Part shown: positions 24,958-33,954 of the stretch, piece after piece
How positions within the stretch are numbered: position 1 is the stretch's first letter
How the letters are laid out: each line of letters starts with the position of its first letter
Origin: JAJPHF01 sp035293805
GTDB lineage: Bacteria; Chloroflexota; UBA6077; JAJPHF01
DNA: 59,544 nucleotides
NCBI GenBank assembly: GCA_035293805.1
Contig: DATGMD010000081.1
Span: 1-59,544 of the forward strand
Direction of reading: 5' to 3'
Notes under the pieces: model-generated
Told to the model about the DNA's origin: nothing
Database searches by the model: none
Seen by the model: only the letters and a program-made list of their open reading frames with translations
Made by a program: the position numbers and the translations under genes

Positions 24958-26961
24958 GTGCATCGGCCCGCGAGTTCTGGCCGGCGCTATCCGCCCATCG
25001 CCGATTACGCGCTCATCGGCAACTGCCATACGGCCGCGCTCATCGCCCGCGATGGGTCGGTCGACTGGTACTGCCCGCGGCGCTTCGACGCGCCCGCCGT
25101 CTTCTGTCGCCTGCTCGACCGCGACCGTGGCGGCTACCTGAGCGTCGCGCCCCGTGGCGAGTTCGGCGCCGCGCGCCAATACCAGGGCGCCACGAACGTC
25201 CTGCAGACGACCTTCACGGCGGCCCATGGGGCAGTGCGGGTGACCGATTTCATGCCCGTCTACCGCCGCACGGCGAGCCGGCGCGGCGCCGACGTGGGCA
25301 CCAGCCACCACCTGCTGCGCCTTATCGAGGGGCTCAGCGGCGAAGTGGAGCTAGAGCTGCGCTTCAAGCCCACCCTGGACTACGCGCGCGCGCCCACGCG
25401 CCTTCGCCTGGTTGCTGACGGCGCGGTGGCCGAGGGCGGCGGCGAGTGGCTCACGCTCGCCTGTCCCGGCGTCGCGCTCGCTCTGGATGACGCGGGTGCG
25501 GCGCGGGCCACCCCTCGCGTCGTGGCCGGTCAGCGGCTCTGGCTGGCGCTGGCCCATCCGGACGATCCGACCGACACCCGTCGCGCGCTGGCGCTCCCGG
25601 ACTGCGAGACCGCGCTCGCACGCACGCTCGCGTACTGGGAGGAGTGGGCCGCCACCTGCACGTACCAGGGCCCCTACCGCGCCGAGGTGCTCCGCAGCGC
25701 TCTGGTCCTCAAGCTCCTCACTTACGAGCCGTCGGGCGCCATCGTCGCCGCGCCGACCACCTCGCTGCCAGAGGCGATCGGCGGCGTTCGGAACTGGGAC
25801 TACCGCTACACCTGGCTGCGCGACGCCTCCCTGATCCTGTACGCGCTCATGACGGTGGGCTACAGCGCCGAGGCCGATGACTTCTTCCATTGGCTCCACG
25901 ACACCTGCGGCGGCCAGCCACCCCAAATGCCGCGCATTATGTACACGGTGGATGCCCAGCCTGCTCCGCCCGAGATCGCCCTCGACTCGCTGGCCGGCTA
26001 CCGCGATTCCCACCCCGTGCGAATCGGCAACGCGGCGACCGATCAGCGCCAGCTCGATATCTTCGGCGAAATCCTCATGGCGGCCCGCCTGCACTACCGG
26101 CGGCCGACGGACGAGGCCCCCGACGAGGGTGAGGCCGGAAACGACGGCGCCGGCGTCCCGGCGTCGAGCTGGGACCTCCTGCGTGGGTTCGTGGACCTGG
26201 CCGCGGAGCACTGGCAGGAGCCCGACTGGGGCATCTGGGAGATGCGCGGCGGGCCACAGCACTTCCTCTACTCCAAGCTGATGTGCTGGGCCGCCCTGGA
26301 CAGCGGCCTGCGGCTGGCCGACGACTGGGGGCTGGATGCGCCGCGTCGCCGCTGGCGGGCCACCCGGGCCGCCATCCGTCAGGCGATTTTGGCCCGCGGC
26401 TTCGACCCCTACCGCGGCGCGTTCACCCAGGCGTTCGGCAGCTCGGCGCTCGACGCCAGCGTCCTGATCATCCCGCGCATCGGCTTTCTGCCAGCCACCG
26501 ACCCGCGCGTCGACGCTACGATCAACGCCATCGAAACCCACCTCATGCGCAATGGGCTGGTCGACCGCTACCACACGCCCGACGGGCTGCCCGGCGGCGA
26601 GGCGAGCTTCGCGCTCTGCTCCCTGTGGCTGGTCGACGCGCTCGCCCTCAGCGGACGGCTCGACGAAGCCCATGCCCTCTATCAGCGCGTCGCCGGCTAC
26701 GCGAACGACGTGGGTCTGCTCTCGGAGGAGATCGAGCCCAAGCGCGGGCTGCTGCTCGGCAACTTCCCGCAAGGGTTCACCCACCTGTCGCTGGTCCGCG
26801 CCGCGGTCAACCTGGCGAAGATCGCGACGCACGGCCCCGAGGAGCAGGCCGAGACGGAGGCCCAGCGGGTCGGCCCGGCGCGCCACGCGGCTGCCAAGGG
26901 GCACGGCGGGCCTACGCCGCGCCCGGCGCGTGCCATGCACAGCGCATCGGAGGAGTCATGA
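24958..26961 (+). CDS. Glycoside hydrolase family 15 protein (glucoamylase/trehalase-like)
   Basis: A 667-residue enzyme. An N-terminal beta-sandwich domain (IADYALIGNCHTAALIARDG at about 15) is followed by an (alpha/alpha)6 barrel. The barrel holds RNWDYRYTWLRDAS (about 280) and GIWEMRGGPQHFLYSK (about 425), which has the general-acid Glu region, plus the second catalytic region EEIEPKRGLLLGNFPQGFTH (about 590). The GTG start follows GGAGCAGGAG. Bacterial members include glucoamylases and trehalases. The stop overlaps the next ATG by ATGA, so translation is coupled. Confidence 0.93.
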   Translation: MHRPASSGRRYPPIADYALIGNCHTAALIARDGSVDWYCPRRFDAPAVFCRLLDRDRGGYLSVAPRGEFGAARQYQGATNVLQTTFTAAHGAVRVTDFMPVYRRTASRRGADVGTSHHLLRLIEGLSGEVELELRFKPTLDYARAPTRLRLVADGAVAEGGGEWLTLACPGVALALDDAGAARATPRVVAGQRLWLALAHPDDPTDTRRALALPDCETALARTLAYWEEWAATCTYQGPYRAEVLRSALVLKLLTYEPSGAIVAAPTTSLPEAIGGVRNWDYRYTWLRDASLILYALMTVGYSAEADDFFHWLHDTCGGQPPQMPRIMYTVDAQPAPPEIALDSLAGYRDSHPVRIGNAATDQRQLDIFGEILMAARLHYRRPTDEAPDEGEAGNDGAGVPASSWDLLRGFVDLAAEHWQEPDWGIWEMRGGPQHFLYSKLMCWAALDSGLRLADDWGLDAPRRRWRATRAAIRQAILARGFDPYRGAFTQAFGSSALDASVLIIPRIGFLPATDPRVDATINAIETHLMRNGLVDRYHTPDGLPGGEASFALCSLWLVDALALSGRLDEAHALYQRVAGYANDVGLLSEEIEPKRGLLLGNFPQGFTHLSLVRAAVNLAKIATHGPEEQAETEAQRVGPARHAAAKGHGGPTPRPARAMHSASEES

Positions 26962-27338
26962 GCGAGGAGCTAGGGCGGCGGGTCTGGGTAATTGCCGAGG
27001 GCTACATCCCCGGCGAGAGCTACGACGCCCACCCGACCCGCGCGATGCTGAGCCACGAGACCGCCTGCATCCTGAACCCCAACGACCAGCCGGCCGACGT
27101 CGAGATCACGATCTACTTCAGCGACCGCGAGCCCGTCGGGCCGTACCGCGTCACCGTGGACCCGCGGCGCACCAAGCACCTGCGGTTCAACGACCTCACC
27201 GACCCCGCGCCGGTGCCCCGCGACACCGACTACTCCAGCGTGCTGCGGTCCTCGGTGCCGATCGTGGTCCAGCACACCCGGCTCGACTCCCGCCAGCCCC
27301 CGCACGCGTTGCTGACCACCATCGCCTGGCCCGTCTGA
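26958..27338 (+). CDS. Sensory rhodopsin transducer (ASRT) family protein
   Basis: A 126-residue soluble beta-sandwich protein matching the Anabaena sensory rhodopsin transducer family across its length: VWVIAEGYIPGES, CILNPNDQPADVEITIYF, REPVGPYRVTV, LRFNDL and PIVVQHTRLDSRQ. In Anabaena the protein couples to a rhodopsin, but the wider superfamily has been proposed to bind small molecules such as sugars. No rhodopsin gene is present. Coupling by ATGA to the GH15 gene points to a carbohydrate role here. Confidence 0.9.
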   Translation: MSEELGRRVWVIAEGYIPGESYDAHPTRAMLSHETACILNPNDQPADVEITIYFSDREPVGPYRVTVDPRRTKHLRFNDLTDPAPVPRDTDYSSVLRSSVPIVVQHTRLDSRQPPHALLTTIAWPV

Positions 27339-27546
27339 GCCTCCGGTCACGGGTCGCGTGGAGCCTGGCCCGCACCGAACCGCCACCCCATCTCTGGAAT
27401 CCTGCCTGGCGCCCGCGTCGCTGCTCAACAATCCTTCGCGCGCCGCCGACTATTGCCGTAGGTCGGGCGCCGCGCCACCCGGCGCGGCCAGTCGGGGCCG
27501 CCCGGGGCGGGCGTGGAGTGCGGCGTGGCCGCGGCGGGAGACGAGG

Positions 27547-28740
27547 ATGGACGCGGACGGCCGCGCCCGGGTGCTCTGGGTCGACGACAACCCGCGCGTT
27601 ATGGAGAGCGTGGCCCAGGCGCTGCAGCGCCATTTTGCGATCACCACGACCACCAGCGGCGAGACCGCGCTCCAGCTGCTGGAAACTGACGGTCCCTTCG
27701 CCGTGCTCGTGGGCGACCTCTGCCTGCCCGGGATCTTCAACACCACCCTGTTCGTGCGCGCGCGCGAGATCGCCCCCGACACCGTGCGCGTGATGCTCAC
27801 CGGCCAGGCCGATGTCCACGCCGCCCGCGCCGCGGTGAACGAGGCAGAGGTGTTCCGGCTGCTGCCCAAGCCGTGCGCGCCCGAGGCGCTGTTCCTCGCC
27901 TTGCAAGCCGCCGCCGGCCGCTACCGCGCTCGGCTTGCCGAGTACGCGCGTCTCGAGCAGCTCCTCGAGGGCAGCTTGCGCGCGCTGGCGGAGCTGCAGG
28001 CGTTCACGCACCCCGAGCTGCACGCCCGGGCCACCCGGGCACGCGAGCACTTGCGCTTCCTCACCGCGGGGCGCCCTCCCCGCGAGCGCTGGGAGACCGA
28101 GACTGCCGCGCTCCTCTCCCAGCTGGGCTACGTCACGCTGCCCCCGGCGCTCCTCGCCAAGCTGCAGGAGGGCCACGCGCTGCGCGAGGACGAGCAGGCC
28201 GCCGTGGACAGCGCGCCGCTGGCCGCCGCGCAACGGCTAGCCGCCATCCCGGGCACCGAGGCCTTGCGGCACGTCATCGCGTACCAGGCCAAGTTGTACG
28301 ACGGGCGCGGCGTCCCGCGCGACAACGTGCGGGGCAAGGGCATTCCTTGGGGCGCGCGGGCGCTGAAGATCGCCCTGAACTTCGACGATCTCGTCGCCAG
28401 CGGCCTGACCTCGGTCGCGGCGATCGACGCGATGCAGAGCCGGGAGCGCCGCGGCCACTACGATCCGGAGATTTTGGCCGCCTTCGCCGAGACGGCCTTC
28501 AGCCCCGAGCAGAACGACGCCGTACAGGAGATCCCGCTCGCGAAGCTCGAGCCGGGCATGGTCGTGGTGACCGACGTGCGCACGCGCAGCGGCGCCCTCC
28601 TCATCCCCGCCGGCCAGCAGGTCACCGCCCAGCACGCCGCGCGCCTGCGCGCCATTGGCGCTGCCGACGAGGAGCTGGTCTGCGTGCTCTTGCCGCGCGC
28701 CCGCTTCGCGGCCCCCGTCACCGCGGTGCTCGCCCGCTAA
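27547..28740 (+). CDS. Response regulator with degenerate HD-GYP-like output domain
   Basis: The 397-residue product starts with a REC domain (LWVDDNPRV; phosphoacceptor D57 in GDLCLPG; MLTGQAD; Lys in LLPKPC). A helical HD-GYP-like domain follows at about 150-330. The HD motif is replaced (ALLSQLGY where LLHDIGK is usual) and the later motif reads YQAKLYDGRGVP instead of HHExxDGxGYP, so cyclic-di-GMP hydrolysis is unlikely. A short C-terminal beta domain (LEPGMVVVTDVRT) ends it. ATG 27547 follows GCGGGAGACGAGG. A cognate kinase is not adjacent. Confidence 0.78.
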   Translation: MDADGRARVLWVDDNPRVMESVAQALQRHFAITTTTSGETALQLLETDGPFAVLVGDLCLPGIFNTTLFVRAREIAPDTVRVMLTGQADVHAARAAVNEAEVFRLLPKPCAPEALFLALQAAAGRYRARLAEYARLEQLLEGSLRALAELQAFTHPELHARATRAREHLRFLTAGRPPRERWETETAALLSQLGYVTLPPALLAKLQEGHALREDEQAAVDSAPLAAAQRLAAIPGTEALRHVIAYQAKLYDGRGVPRDNVRGKGIPWGARALKIALNFDDLVASGLTSVAAIDAMQSRERRGHYDPEILAAFAETAFSPEQNDAVQEIPLAKLEPGMVVVTDVRTRSGALLIPAGQQVTAQHAARLRAIGAADEELVCVLLPRARFAAPVTAVLAR

Positions 28741-28765
28741 ACGGCAACGCCTGCCTGACCGTGGC

Positions 28766-29785
28766 TCAGGACGCGTCGTACACGGTCCGCAGCACGACCT
28801 GGCCTACCGCCTGCAAGCTGGCGGCGGAGCACTTGTCGGGCGTGTCCTCCAGTGTGTGCCACCAGCTGTTGTGGGGGCCGAAGCTGAAGTCGATGAGGTC
28901 GATCATCGGGATCCCGGCCTGCAGGACCGGCACGTGATCGTCCAGGATGGGCGAGCCGATCACGTCCTCGAACTCGTCACGCCCCAGCTCCTTGGCCGCG
29001 CGCCACACGCGGTCGTTGACGGCGGCCGCGAGCTGCTGGGAGCCCGCCTCGCGCGGGATGTGCAGATCCCGATCGCCGATCATGTCGATGAGGATCCCCC
29101 ACCCCGGCCGCTCCGGCACCACGTGCTCGGCGTAATAGCGGGCGCCGAGGAACATGGCGTCGATCCCGGGGCCATAGTCCTCGCCGTCGAAGAACATGAT
29201 GATGACGCCCACGGGCGGCGGCGCCGCTTGCAACACGCGCGCTACCTCGAGCAGGACCGCCACCCCGGACGCCCCGTCGTTGGCCCCGGGAATCGGGGTC
29301 TGGCGGTTGGCGGGGTTCGGGTCCTGGTCGGCCTGCGGGCGCGAGTCCCAGTGCGCCGCGAGCACCACCTTGTTCGGCTCGTCGGGGCCGAACAGCCCGA
29401 AGATGTTGCTCATCGCGAGCGGCGTGCCGCGGACCTCCCAGGAGAAGTCCTGCGCGTCGACGCGATCGCTTAGCCCGCGGAGCTGGCCCAGCAGGTACTC
29501 GCGGATCGTGTCGTGGCCCGGCAGGTTGGGCACCCGCGGGCCGGCCTCCACCTGCGTCAGGAGGTCTTGCCAGGCCCGGTCGGCATTGAACTGCGTCTCG
29601 GGCGCCGCGTTCTGCGCGAGCAGGCGTCCTGCGCCGGGAGCGGAGGGGGCGGCCAGGGCCAGCAAGCGGTCGCTCGTCGCGTGGGCGAGGATGGGCGTGG
29701 CGACGAGGCCGGCGCCAGCCCATTTCAGCAGGCGTCGGCGGGTCCACAGGGAATGATCGGGCGGTATCGACTCCTTGGCTGACAT
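28766..29785 (-). CDS. Secreted M28 family metallopeptidase / glutaminyl-cyclase-like
   Basis: A 339-residue product with a twin-arginine-like signal (RRRLLKWAGAG). Its zinc-peptidase domain shows AAHWDSRP, PGANDGASGVAVLLE, FFDGEDYG, DMIGD and NSWWHTLEDTPDKCS. The DSRP/GANDGASG/WWHTLEDT pattern resembles glutaminyl-peptide cyclotransferases within the M28 fold. ATG 29785 has ideal spacing from GGAGGG; the ATG two codons upstream overlaps that site. Exported and probably lipid-independent; whether it is a peptidase or a cyclase needs an assay. Confidence 0.87.
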   Translation of the reverse strand: MSAKESIPPDHSLWTRRRLLKWAGAGLVATPILAHATSDRLLALAAPSAPGAGRLLAQNAAPETQFNADRAWQDLLTQVEAGPRVPNLPGHDTIREYLLGQLRGLSDRVDAQDFSWEVRGTPLAMSNIFGLFGPDEPNKVVLAAHWDSRPQADQDPNPANRQTPIPGANDGASGVAVLLEVARVLQAAPPPVGVIIMFFDGEDYGPGIDAMFLGARYYAEHVVPERPGWGILIDMIGDRDLHIPREAGSQQLAAAVNDRVWRAAKELGRDEFEDVIGSPILDDHVPVLQAGIPMIDLIDFSFGPHNSWWHTLEDTPDKCSAASLQAVGQVVLRTVYDAS

Positions 29786-29946
29786 ACTCATCCCTCCAAC
29801 ACTTCCTACGCCAGCATTACTCGCCGCGGGAGCCAAGTGCCGACCCCTCGGCTAACATGCTCCTCCCGCCAACGCCGTCGTGCTCCTCGGCGCGGGCCAC
29901 CGGCTAGGCGACGGCCCCAGTCTAGTCGGTCTGTGCGTCCGGGTGC

Positions 29947-30078
29947 ATGGATTCCGCGACCCGCTCGAAAAGCCGTCTGCCCGGAGCTTCGCCTCCGACC
30001 ATCGTCCTGCTGACCGTCGCCGTCTTCCTCGTCTCCCTGGCGGTCGCCCCCCGCCCCCAGGGTGTCGCGGCGCCTTAG
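29947..30078 (+). CDS. Possible small single-pass membrane peptide
   Basis: A 43-residue frame with a basic N-terminus (TRSKSR), one transmembrane helix (IVLLTVAVFLVSLAVA) and a short tail. It has a weak ribosome site. It lies in the 547-bp divergent region 29786-30332, which otherwise shows no recognisable gene and should hold the promoters of both flanking secreted peptidase genes. Confidence 0.25.
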   Translation: MDSATRSKSRLPGASPPTIVLLTVAVFLVSLAVAPRPQGVAAP

Positions 30079-30332
30079 CTCGTGCGGCCGGAGCGCTGAG
30101 GCGCGCGTGGGCCGACCCGAGGTATCTCTTGCGGACGACCACCGGGGCCGCTACCCTCCTTCCGCGCGGCGCGGCTGCGCGGTTCGTCCTTCGCCAGTGC
30201 GGCCGCGCTGGCCCGATGCGCTCGTCGGCTCCCGGTGGCCGCACGCGGTGCGCCGGGCAGGTGCGGGCGCGGTGCGCGCCCTCGCGGGCTCGGCCCTACG
30301 CGGCCGGGCCCGCGCTGAAAGGAGCTAGCGGG

Positions 30333-31724
30333 ATGAACGTCCGGCGTCGGCGGCCACGTTTGTGGACCCTGGGTGTCCTCCTCACGCTCCTGCTCGCAAG
30401 TGCGTCCTCTGCGCGGGAGCTGACGCCCGGGGTGGCGCTCGCCCAGGAAGCGGCGGGACAGGCGCCGCTCCCGGCGAACGTGGCCGCGGCCTTCGACGCC
30501 ATCGCGCAACGGGCCTCCCAGTTGCGCGGCCTGGCGCCCCGGCGCGACGTGCCCCGCGTCGTGCTCACGCCGGACGAGTTCCGCGCCCGCGTCGTCGACG
30601 ATCTGAGCGACCCCGAAACCCAGACGTCCATCGAGCACAGCCGGCAGCTCATGGTCGCCCTCGGGCTGCTTGGTCCCGACGTCGATCTCTATGCGCTAGA
30701 GCTGGCGTTCCGCGCGGGCATCGTGCTCGGCCAGTACGATCCGGACACCAAACAGCTCTACGTCATCACCGGGACCGACCCGACTAGCGCGATGGCGCGG
30801 GTAACGTTCGCTCACGAGTACACGCACGCGCTCCAGGACCAGTACTACGACATCCGCGCCCTCATGCCCAAGAACTCCGACAACTCGGACCGCGACCTCG
30901 GCGTCTCCTCCCTTCTCGAGGGCGATGCGCTGCTCATGGAGGAGATCTACCAGCGGCAGGCGATGTCGCCCGCCGATCGCCAGGAGAAGCAGCGCGAGGA
31001 GAACGCGCTTGCCGCCGGCGTGGACCTGAGCCAGGTGCCGTTGGTGCTGCGGGAGGAGACCTACTTCCCCTATGAGCAGGGGCCCCGCTTCATCGGCGCC
31101 GTCCTGGGGCAGGACGCCATCCGCGAGGCCTTGGACCAGGGCGCCGGCTACGGTCCGCGAGTCAACCGGATCTTCGAGGACCCGCCTCGCTCGACCGCGC
31201 AGATCATCCACCCCGAGAAGTACCTGGCCGGGGAGAACCCCGTCGCCGTGCATTTCCCCGACCTGGCCGCCGCGCTCGGCGATGGGTGGCAGCAGCTCGA
31301 AGCGGATGTCCTGGGCGAAGTGGACCATCGCATCCTGATCCAGCAGTTCTCCGACCGCCAGCGGGGGGAGCAGGCGGCTGCCGGGTGGGCGGGCGATGGC
31401 TACGTGCTGCTGAGCAACGGCGACCACGTAGCGGTGGTCGTGAGCAGCCGCTGGGAGACTCCCGACGCGGCCAGCACTTGGTATGGCGCGTACGCGCAGA
31501 CGGTGGCGGCGCGGTATGGCAGCCGCGCCGAGGCGGTCGAGCAGCGGCCGGACCGAACGGTCTGGCGCACGCCGGACGGGATGGAGCTGCTGAGCCGGGA
31601 CGGCACCGCCACGACCATCCTCATCGCCAAGACCCCGGAGGAGATCGCCACCCTGGAACAGGCACTGGCCGGCGTTCCGGCCACGGCCGGGCACGTCCTG
31701 GTGCCGACGGTCCCGCTGCCCTGA
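30333..31724 (+). CDS. Secreted putative zinc metalloprotease (HEYTH)
   Basis: A 463-residue product with a signal peptide (about 1-37). FAHEYTHALQDQYYD holds an HExxH motif at residues 161-165. A downstream EGDALLMEE acidic segment could give the third zinc ligand, as in gluzincins. Large parts are alpha-helical and polar. No exact family recognised. ATG 30333 follows AAAGGAG. It is convergent with a peptidoglycan hydrolase gene across a strong hairpin. Confidence 0.75.
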   Translation: MNVRRRRPRLWTLGVLLTLLLASASSARELTPGVALAQEAAGQAPLPANVAAAFDAIAQRASQLRGLAPRRDVPRVVLTPDEFRARVVDDLSDPETQTSIEHSRQLMVALGLLGPDVDLYALELAFRAGIVLGQYDPDTKQLYVITGTDPTSAMARVTFAHEYTHALQDQYYDIRALMPKNSDNSDRDLGVSSLLEGDALLMEEIYQRQAMSPADRQEKQREENALAAGVDLSQVPLVLREETYFPYEQGPRFIGAVLGQDAIREALDQGAGYGPRVNRIFEDPPRSTAQIIHPEKYLAGENPVAVHFPDLAAALGDGWQQLEADVLGEVDHRILIQQFSDRQRGEQAAAGWAGDGYVLLSNGDHVAVVVSSRWETPDAASTWYGAYAQTVAARYGSRAEAVEQRPDRTVWRTPDGMELLSRDGTATTILIAKTPEEIATLEQALAGVPATAGHVLVPTVPLP

Positions 31725-31771
31725 GCGCGGCGGACCCCCGCTGCCGCGGCGCCCGGCACTTAGCAATTGGT

Positions 31772-31820
31772 CCAGGAGAGGGGTGGGGGCGGCGCAGCCG
31801 CCCCCACACCCCCCTCCTGG
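31772..31820. terminator. Strong bidirectional hairpin
   Basis: CCAGGAGAGGGGTGGGGGCG pairs with a nearly perfect complement around a GCGCAG loop. It sits between the ends of two convergent genes (31724 and 31830). Confidence 0.85.
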
Positions 31821-31829
31821 GAACCCAGC

Positions 31830-32897
31830 TCAGTGTAGGTCGTACTGATACAGGTCGTACTGGTCCATGATGTGGATCAGCTTGGCGGCGTACTCCGGGT
31901 CGGTCGCGTAGCCCGCTTCCGCGATGGCTTTGGCGAAACGGCGCGCATCCTCGCTGTACTTGAAGGCGCCGTGATAGCGCGAGTTCTGCAGGAAGAACAT
32001 CCCGTGATCGAGGAACGACTCGGCCGGGTTGTTGTAGGCGCGGAACGGCTCCGGCACGACCACGTCCTCGCCGCCGACCACTTCCCAGGCGTCCATCCAG
32101 TAGGTGCCGGCCGAGCCTTCGCCGTTGCGCGCCTTGATGCCGAAGAAGTTGTTGGCCTCGCGCGCCAGCTTGCTGGTGCCCCAGTACGATTCGTGAATCG
32201 CCTGCGCGATGCTGACCGACGCGGGAACGCCCAGGCGGCGCTGCGAGTCCTGCGCCGCGGCCGCGGCCGCCTCGATGAACTGGCGCTTGTGGTGGTCGCC
32301 CGTGCCCGGCGCCGGCCACTCGGCCGTCTGCGTCGCGGGCGTCGGCGGCAGCGGCTGCGCCCCCGGCACCAGCAGCCGCTGGCCCGCGCCCAGCGGCGCG
32401 GCGGGCTCGGCCAGGCCGTTCGCCTCGACGAGGCGCTCGACGGTGACGCCGTAGCGCTCGGCCAGGTTCGCCACCGTGTCGCCCGCCACCACCGTGTGCA
32501 GCACGCCCGAGACCGGCAGCACCAGCAGGTCGGTCCCCACCGGCAGGCGGTCGTCCTCCGGCAGGGCGTTGGCCCAGCGCAGCGTGTCCACGCTGATCCC
32601 GAAGCGCCGCGCCAGCGCCGTCAGCGTGTCGCCCGCCTCGGTGCGATAGGTCGTCACGCGGGCCACGAGCGGCTGCGTCTCCGCCGGCGCCAGCGGCGGT
32701 AGCGCCACGCGCTCGGCGGCGAAGGCCGTTTGCTCGTGCCTGCCGCCGCGGAGCCAACCATCCGGCTGGTTCAGCAGCGGCAGGCTCCAGGCCCAGCCGA
32801 GCATGAGCGGCGACACGGCGAGCGTCGCGATGGCCGCGTGCAGGTTCCAGCGCCACAACTTCACGGGATTGCTACCTCGTCCAGCTAGTCTCGTCAT
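31830..32897 (-). CDS. Peptidoglycan hydrolase: two LysM domains plus glucosaminidase (GH73)
   Basis: A 355-residue exported protein. A membrane anchor lies at about 18-38. Two LysM domains follow (TTYRTEAGDTLTALARRFG at about 83 and HTVVAGDTVANLAERYG at about 133), then a glucosaminidase domain from about 200 with the catalytic-Glu segment SIAQAIHESYWGTSKLA and NNFFGIKA. It cleaves cell-wall glycan strands. Start is uncertain: ATG 32897 was taken; GTG 32864 with GACGAGG upstream is also possible. The catalytic domain ends the protein, so no sequence is missing. Confidence 0.9.
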   Translation of the reverse strand: MTRLAGRGSNPVKLWRWNLHAAIATLAVSPLMLGWAWSLPLLNQPDGWLRGGRHEQTAFAAERVALPPLAPAETQPLVARVTTYRTEAGDTLTALARRFGISVDTLRWANALPEDDRLPVGTDLLVLPVSGVLHTVVAGDTVANLAERYGVTVERLVEANGLAEPAAPLGAGQRLLVPGAQPLPPTPATQTAEWPAPGTGDHHKRQFIEAAAAAAQDSQRRLGVPASVSIAQAIHESYWGTSKLAREANNFFGIKARNGEGSAGTYWMDAWEVVGGEDVVVPEPFRAYNNPAESFLDHGMFFLQNSRYHGAFKYSEDARRFAKAIAEAGYATDPEYAAKLIHIMDQYDLYQYDLH

Positions 32898-33279
32898 CGC
32901 GCGGCTTGCGCCTCGCGCACGCCGGCCCAGGGGGCACATGCGGAGGGGAATGCCTGCGGTGAACGCCGGGGGCATTGTAGCGACCGTCCCCAGCGCAGAA
33001 TCAGGCACGCGGTGGTATATTGGCCCCTTCCGGCGAAGAACAGGACCAAAGTACTATTGGCGAGCGCCCGTCGCTCGCGGCGCACCGTGCTGGGCGGCCC
33101 GACCAACGTGCTGGCTGCCCGCCTTGCGCGCCGCCGCTCGCCGCGCCACGGCGGGCCGCTGACAGCTGCCGGGTGGTGGTGCCGCGCGGCCGGCTGGCCA
33201 CCCCCGGCCAGCCGCGCAGGCAGTGCCCCGGGCCGTATACTGTGGACGGCGAGCCGCCTACCAAGCGCGGGAGGACGCG

Positions 33280-33930
33280 ATGGCCGCGGTGCTGGAAGTG
33301 GCCTCCGACATCCACTGCCCCTGGGCCTACGTCTGCGTGCTGCGGCTGCTCCGCACCCGCGACGCGCTGGGCCTCGACGTCGTGCTGCGCCACCTCTACT
33401 GGCCGCTGGAGCTAGTGAACGGCCGCGGTGCCCCGCGCGCCATCCTCGACGCCGAGACGCCCGTCCTGGCGCAGGTCGAGCCCGACGACTTCGCCGCCTG
33501 GCGCGGCCCCGAGTGGCCCACCACCTTCCTGCCGGCTTTCGAGCTGGTGAAGGCGGCCGAGGAGCAGGGGTTGCGGCCGGCCGAGGATCTCGATCTGGCG
33601 CTGCGCCGCGCCTTCTTTCTGGAGCACCGCAACCTGTCGCTGCGCACGGTCCTGTTCGAGGTCGCCGCCGCGGTGGCCAGCGTGGACGCGGCGGCTCTGC
33701 GCGACGCCTACGACAGCGGCCGCACGCGCCGCGTGGTGCTGCGCGAGTACGACGAGGTGACGCGGCGCGGCATCGAGGGCAGCCCAGAGGTCTACCTGCC
33801 GGACGGCGAGCGCGTCCACAACCCGGGCTTCGCCAAGCGGTGGGTCCACGGCATCCCGCACATCCTGTCCGAGGACCGTGCGGTCTACGAGCGGCTCCTG
33901 CGGGCGGCTGCCGTGCCCCCGAGCGATTAG
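33280..33930 (+). CDS. DsbA/FrnE-type thioredoxin-fold protein
   Basis: A 216-residue protein with the DsbA-like layout (EVASDIHCPWAYVC at about 6-19, a helical insertion, GIEGSPEVYLPDGERV with the cis-Pro). The active site reads CPWA, so the second resolving Cys of CxxC is absent, although a further Cys follows three residues later. This resembles the FrnE/2-hydroxychromene-2-carboxylate isomerase branch more than a classical disulfide oxidase. No signal peptide. ATG 33280 follows GCGGGAGGACG. Confidence 0.82.
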   Translation: MAAVLEVASDIHCPWAYVCVLRLLRTRDALGLDVVLRHLYWPLELVNGRGAPRAILDAETPVLAQVEPDDFAAWRGPEWPTTFLPAFELVKAAEEQGLRPAEDLDLALRRAFFLEHRNLSLRTVLFEVAAAVASVDAAALRDAYDSGRTRRVVLREYDEVTRRGIEGSPEVYLPDGERVHNPGFAKRWVHGIPHILSEDRAVYERLLRAAAVPPSD

Positions 33931-33954
33931 GGCGCGGGGCGTGGCAGCCGGGCG

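Noticed and set aside
29880..30332. A 150-residue N-terminal extension of the HEYTH protease
   Set aside because: The extension is Arg/Pro-rich without family pattern, while ATG 30333 has an AAAGGAG site and a clean signal peptide.
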